Positions 63,953-64,000 of a stretch of DNA of 64,000 bases are shown here, in pieces. The notes below the pieces were generated by a model that searched no databases, had not been told where the DNA came from, and was given only the letters and a program-made list of their open reading frames with translations. Source of the stretch: Intrasporangium calvum DSM 43043. GTDB lineage: Bacteria > Actinomycetota > Actinomycetes > Actinomycetales > Dermatophilaceae. The stretch covers positions 3,224,001 to 3,288,000 of the forward strand of contig NC_014830.1 of assembly GCF_000184685.1 (NCBI RefSeq), written 5' to 3'. How positions within the stretch are numbered: the first letter of the stretch is position 1; the number at the start of each line of letters is the position of its first letter. A program made the position numbers and the translations under genes.

Positions 63953-64000
63953 CCAGGTACGACCTGCGAAGAACCCTCTGAGGGTGTTCGGCCGAGACCG

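Noticed and set aside
60000-64000. attR copy of the tRNA-Lys 3' end
   Set aside because: I looked for the T-arm sequence near the right end and did not find it, so the element probably ends outside the window.

Overview
The window is high-GC DNA from an actinobacterium. The mycothiol genes mshA and mshD, carD, glnR, senX3-regX3, an HbhA-like gene, an Rpf-like secreted protein, a YgfZ/DUF2516/DUF4032 gene set and many start codons placed 6-7 nt after a TANNNT box (leaderless-type promoters) all point that way. The gene set and PST/trehalose layout suggest a Micrococcales member, perhaps Intrasporangiaceae/Dermatophilaceae; that placement is inference. About 56.5 kb of chromosome is followed by an integrated element that begins at a tRNA-Lys gene and runs off the right edge.

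Layout. 0-3.4 kb: an Rpf-like LysM protein behind a c-di-AMP riboswitch, a membrane Ser/Thr kinase and a CBS protein. 3.6-14.5 kb: carbohydrate block with otsAB (trehalose synthesis), a maltose/trehalose-type ABC operon (malE-malF-malG), a GH13 enzyme, a LacI regulator and a divergent MsmX-type ATPase. 14.5-15.8 kb: a DUF559-type gene between mirrored repeat arrays. 15.8-26.7 kb: DUF4032 kinase-like gene, VKOR plus thioredoxin-fold pair, rlmB-cysS, a secreted M6 protease, ispF-SDR-ispD-carD. 26.9-37.7 kb: lipoprotein, senX3-regX3 with divergent phoU, gpmA, YbjN, mshA, methyltransferase, cupin, DUF2516, dtd, asparaginase, hbhA. 37.7-45.6 kb: XRE regulator, three-repeat secreted protein, BKACE enzyme, ygfZ, heme/FABP-like and DsrE proteins, MoaD-like protein, glnR-mshD. 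45.7-54.9 kb: phosphate block with ppk1, MutT1-type Nudix/phosphatase, pstSCAB behind a two-repeat PHO box, and pit (frameshifted) with its DUF47 partner. 55.0-56.4 kb: small conserved genes. 56.5 kb to the end: tRNA-Lys, tyrosine integrase, excisionase and a RepSA-like rolling-circle initiator (core of an actinobacterial integrative element), then LRR-like paralogues, hypotheticals and a lipoprotein.

The most unusual signal is repeat structure. An 18-bp sequence (family A, CGTATGCCGCTGGGCTCG) occurs as 11 exact and several near-exact copies over the chromosomal part, including in-frame copies inside ispD, mshD, the kinase gene and the MutT1-like gene; it is open in all six frames and I found none in the integrated element. 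A second family (B, ATCGAAAGAGCAGTTCGTCC) forms inverted hairpins almost exclusively between convergent genes. Around the DUF559-type gene the two families combine into mirrored composite arrays (B-B-A-B / B'-A'-B'-B'), as expected of a terminal-inverted-repeat cassette or a REP-associated nuclease system. I regard this as the best candidate here for an undescribed system.
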